A stretch of DNA of 64,000 nucleotides from Deinococcus grandis (GTDB lineage: Bacteria; Deinococcota; Deinococci; Deinococcales; Deinococcaceae): contig NZ_BCMS01000001.1 in NCBI RefSeq assembly GCF_001485435.1, positions 2,743,501 through 2,807,500 of the forward strand, written 5' to 3'. The position numbers and the translations under genes were made by a program. Below, piece after piece: positions 61,836 to 64,000 of this stretch. Numbering within the stretch: the stretch's first letter is position 1; the number at the start of each line of letters is the position of its first letter. The notes under the pieces were generated by a model. The model was not told where the DNA came from and did not search any database. It saw nothing but the letters and a program-made list of their open reading frames with translations.

Positions 61836-61970
61836 TACGGACTCCGGTTGAATGGTTTGCAAAAACCGTTCAACCCGAGCGGATGCGAGAAGGAGCGAAG
61901 CGGGTTCCGGGCGTGGAGTTGGCAGATCGGTGGCGTTCCGATCTGTCAACGAAACAGACGGAATCCTTAT
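61833..61970. repeat. MITE-like small intergenic repeat element
   Basis: About 138 bp bounded by imperfect terminal inverted repeats: ATACGGACTCCG (61835-61846) and the complement of ATAAGGATTCCG (61959-61970), 10 of 12 matching. Inside are two stems, GGTTGAA/TTCAACC (61847-61876) and CAGATCGG/CCGATCTG (61923-61945). It resembles the small repeat elements I know from Deinococcus intergenic regions and carries no coding capacity. Confidence 0.65.
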
Positions 61971-62000
61971 AAGGGCGCCGGGCTGTCACCGGAACAGGCG

Positions 62001-62031
62001 AAGGCCCCGGCAGTGCGTCTGCCGGGGCCTT
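62001..62031. terminator. Bidirectional terminator between TPR-like and membrane-anchored genes
   Basis: A perfect 12-bp stem, AAGGCCCCGGCA (62001-62012) with TGCCGGGGCCTT (62020-62031), around a 7-nt loop. Confidence 0.8.
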
Positions 62032-62045
62032 GCTGTGTCTCGTAC

Positions 62046-62540
62046 TTACTGGCCGGGGAGGTTCAGGGTGGCGGTGGTCTTGCCGGTCTTCTTGTCGTGC
62101 GTGCAGGCCATGGGCAGCTGACCCAGGGTGTTCACGCGTTCGCCGCTGTGCACGGCGATCGTGACGGGCGCGGTGAGGGTCCAGCCGCCACCCTCGACGG
62201 TCTGGGTGGCCTTGATGATCTCGGCGGGTTCCGCCTCCACGGCGGCGTGCAGTTCATCCCCGGCTTTCAGGGGGCTGCTCTGCTCGACCAGCGTCTTCAG
62301 GGGAATGGCCTGACCCATGGCGCCGACGGTGAGTTCCTCGGTGTCCTCGGCGATTTCCTTGCAGGCCTCGATGAACTTGTACTTGCTGATGCCGTTGGCG
62401 TCCCGGTCGCTGTAGATGGGGTTGGCGCGGACGGCGGTGGCGGTCACGAAGCCCAGGAGGGCCACGGTCAGGATGATGGCAACCCACAGCAGCGCGCGGC
62501 CAGCGCCTCCGTGGCTGGTGGATGTGGTGTGCTTGCTCAT
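62046..62540 (-). CDS. Membrane-anchored hypothetical protein
   Basis: A 164-residue protein with one N-terminal transmembrane helix (ALLWVAIILTVALLGFVTATAV) and an extracytoplasmic domain of about 125 residues containing two Cys (EACKEI and MACTHD) that could form a disulfide. FIEACKEIAEDTEEL and the segment ending TATLNLPGQ are recognisable blocks, but no family is. The ATG at 62540 is chosen; TATGCT is 10 nt upstream. Confidence 0.65.
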   Translation of the reverse strand: MSKHTTSTSHGGAGRALLWVAIILTVALLGFVTATAVRANPIYSDRDANGISKYKFIEACKEIAEDTEELTVGAMGQAIPLKTLVEQSSPLKAGDELHAAVEAEPAEIIKATQTVEGGGWTLTAPVTIAVHSGERVNTLGQLPMACTHDKKTGKTTATLNLPGQ

Positions 62541-62631
62541 GTCACCGCCCAGCATAGCGTCCCGCGCCGCCTGGGAATGGCGGGCGGCGCCGCAGTGTGG
62601 TCACCGGTCGGGGAACGAATCAGGGCGCGGG

Positions 62632-63147
62632 TCAGTGCCAGTCGTTGAACCAGTCGTCGATGTGGGCTTCCACGCCCCGGCGGTCGGCGCGGGCCAGCGC
62701 GGCACTGACGGTCTCGCCCGTCACGGGGTGCGGCAGGTGCGGGTGCAGGTCGCTCAGGGGGGCCAGCACGAACGCGCGGTCCCAGGCGCGCGGGTGCGGC
62801 AGGTGCAGGGCGGGGTTGTCGCTGATCAGGGTGCCGTGCAGGATCAGGTCGAGGTCCAGGGTGCGGGCCTCCCAGCGTTCGGTGCGGGTGCGTCCGGCGC
62901 GGGCCTCGATGTCGTGCAGGCCCGCCAGGAGGGCGTGGGCGCTCAGGGGGGTGTGCAGACAGAGGGCGGCGTTCAGGTACTCGGGCTGCCCGGCGGGCCC
63001 GCCGACGGGCGCGGTACGGTACAGCCGCGACAGGGCCTTCACGGTGCCCAGGGTGCGCAATTCGGTCACGGCCCGGCGCAGAGTGGTCAAGGGGTCGCCC
63101 AGGTTGGCGCCCAGCGCGATGAACGCGGCGGTCTGCGGGGTGGTCAC
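62632..63147 (-). CDS. folK: 2-amino-4-hydroxy-6-hydroxymethyldihydropteridine diphosphokinase
   Basis: A 171-residue HPPK, which transfers pyrophosphate from ATP to hydroxymethyl-dihydropterin in folate synthesis. The signatures are FIALGANLGDP, LYRTAPVGGPAGQPEYLNAA and RTLDLDLILHG, then HPRAWDRAFVLAPL. The GTG start overlaps the folB stop codon (GTGA), so the two are translationally coupled. It is the last gene of the folP-folB-folK operon. Confidence 0.93.
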   Translation of the reverse strand: MTTPQTAAFIALGANLGDPLTTLRRAVTELRTLGTVKALSRLYRTAPVGGPAGQPEYLNAALCLHTPLSAHALLAGLHDIEARAGRTRTERWEARTLDLDLILHGTLISDNPALHLPHPRAWDRAFVLAPLSDLHPHLPHPVTGETVSAALARADRRGVEAHIDDWFNDWH

Positions 63148-63527
63148 AGGTCCTCGCGGCGCAGGGTCAGTTCGGCGTACACGTCGCGGAACACGCCGGG
63201 CAGCGGCGCGAAGGGCTTGTGGACGCGCACGGTGACGTGCGTCACCCTGGGCTGGTCGCGCAGGACGCGCCGCGCGATCCGGTCGGCGAGCACCTCGATC
63301 AGCTGATGGCGGGGCACGGTGACTTCCTGCTGGATGGCGGCGTACACCTCGGCGTAGTTCACGGCCTCGTTCAGGTCGTCGGTCAGTCCGGCGAAGGGGT
63401 AGTGCAGTTCGGCGTCCACGATGAAGCGGGCGCCCAGGACGGCCTCGGTGTCGAACACGCCGTGCCGGGCGTGGAATTCCAGGCCCTGCAGCACGACGCG
63501 GCTGTGCGGGGGGGTGGGGGTCGTCAT
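63144..63527 (-). CDS. folB: Dihydroneopterin aldolase
   Basis: A 127-residue enzyme that cleaves dihydroneopterin to hydroxymethyl-dihydropterin and glycolaldehyde, the step before FolK. Family motifs are LQGLEFHARHGVFDTE, VNYAEVYAAI and VRVHKPFAPLPGVFRDV, with the catalytic Lys in HKP. TACACT lies 6 nt before the ATG, so folB also has its own promoter despite following folP closely. Confidence 0.92.
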   Translation of the reverse strand: MTTPTPPHSRVVLQGLEFHARHGVFDTEAVLGARFIVDAELHYPFAGLTDDLNEAVNYAEVYAAIQQEVTVPRHQLIEVLADRIARRVLRDQPRVTHVTVRVHKPFAPLPGVFRDVYAELTLRREDL

Positions 63528-63550
63528 CTCACGAGTGTAGTGGGTGCGGG

Positions 63551-64000
63551 TCAGCCCGCGTTCAGTGCGGTCTGGACCCGCAGCGCCTGCACGTGCGCGG
63601 CGGCGGCGTGGGCGCGCACGATGGCCGCGCCGCCGCGCGCGGCGTGCAGGTGCAGCGCGAGGCTGCCTGGATCGCGGTCGGCCGCGACCGGAACGTCCGC
63701 AATGAAGTCGATCAGGCGTTTGCGGCTCGCGCCGATCAGGACGGGGTGCGGCCCGCCTGTCAGGTCGGGCAGGGCCCGCAGCAGCGCGAGGTTGTGCTCC
63801 AGCGTCTTCCCGAAGCCGATGCCCGGGTCGAGGATCACGTCCGGCACCCCGGCGGCCAGGGCCTCGCGCGCCTGGACGTGCAGGTAATCATGCACCTCTT
63901 GCACCACGTCGGCGTAGTGCGGGTCGCGCTGCATGGTGCGCGGTTCGCCCTGCATGTGCATCACGCAGGCGGGCGCTCCGGCGTCGGCACAGACCGCGCG
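63551..64000 (-). CDS. folP: Dihydropteroate synthase, C-terminal part (cut by window edge)
   Basis: The last 149 residues of dihydropteroate synthase, which joins the FolK product to p-aminobenzoate. VMHMQGEPRTMQ, DPGIGFGKTLEHNLALLRAL (pterin-binding loop) and IGASRKRLID are diagnostic. The N-terminal part lies beyond the window. Its 3' end is 23 nt before folB. Confidence 0.92.
   Translation of the reverse strand, partial: RAVCADAGAPACVMHMQGEPRTMQRDPHYADVVQEVHDYLHVQAREALAAGVPDVILDPGIGFGKTLEHNLALLRALPDLTGGPHPVLIGASRKRLIDFIADVPVAADRDPGSLALHLHAARGGAAIVRAHAAAAHVQALRVQTALNAG

Overview
The window is high-GC DNA that I read as a Deinococcus chromosome. The supporting signs are a 17-bp radiation/desiccation response motif before uvrB, an archaeal-type prolyl-tRNA synthetase, an amylosucrase, dense short-intergenic packing, and many start codons placed 6 to 8 nt after a TANNNT promoter hexamer (the leaderless layout known from Deinococcus). 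I support 57 protein genes or gene fragments and see no tRNA, rRNA or CRISPR array. Several very long antisense open frames are only GC-codon shadows.

Layout. 0-11 kb: end of gnd, rpoZ, a Na+/H+ antiporter, a cyclophilin, xpt, an APH-type kinase, two dehydrogenase-like genes, a THUMP tRNA methyltransferase, and two tandem KtrB-type K+ transporters. 11-14.4 kb: a 1020-residue secreted amylase lipoprotein. 14.4-20 kb: an accessory island on the minus strand with a 1113-residue DUF4157 protein, two tandem paralogues with near-identical C-terminal halves and divergent AT-rich N-terminal halves, and a small protein. 20-27.6 kb: a Pho-box-preceded phosphate transporter pair, a response regulator divergent from a histidine kinase, amylosucrase, an alpha/beta hydrolase, a DUF2171 protein and a NADAR protein. 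27.6-28.6 kb: a gene-poor stretch with a broken VOC gene and structured repeats. 28.6-37 kb: an Ig-like lipoprotein, proS, an acetyltransferase, a phosphodiesterase nested inside a phytase-like fold, an orphan ABC binding protein and an RG-rich protein. 37-47.5 kb: glgX, an App1-type phosphatase, an SDR, a MerR regulator, a GDPD, an NmrA-like protein and a Ugp-type sugar ABC operon without its ATPase. 47.5-54.4 kb: aceF and aceE with a divergent LysR gene and an MFS exporter. 54.5-64 kb: uvrB carrying an intein, uraA, a dsRBD/HAD/YraN operon, a MITE-like repeat, and the folate genes folP-folB-folK running off the window.

Genes that work together include alpha-glucan use (amylase lipoprotein, amylosucrase, glgX), three of whose promoters carry similar LacI-type palindromes; phosphate uptake (PhoU-like gene plus pit behind an 11-bp-spaced direct repeat); the E1 and E2 parts of pyruvate dehydrogenase; and folate synthesis.

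The most unusual items are: the uvrB intein, which splits the P-loop between Lys and Thr and contains an extra helix-turn-helix domain; the DUF4157 island with its swap-like module structure; a family of degenerate 7-nt tandem arrays that start or end at stop codons at five or more places; and a duplicated non-coding element in which both copies can form the same pseudoknot. All functional statements are from reading the sequence and family knowledge; no database search was run.
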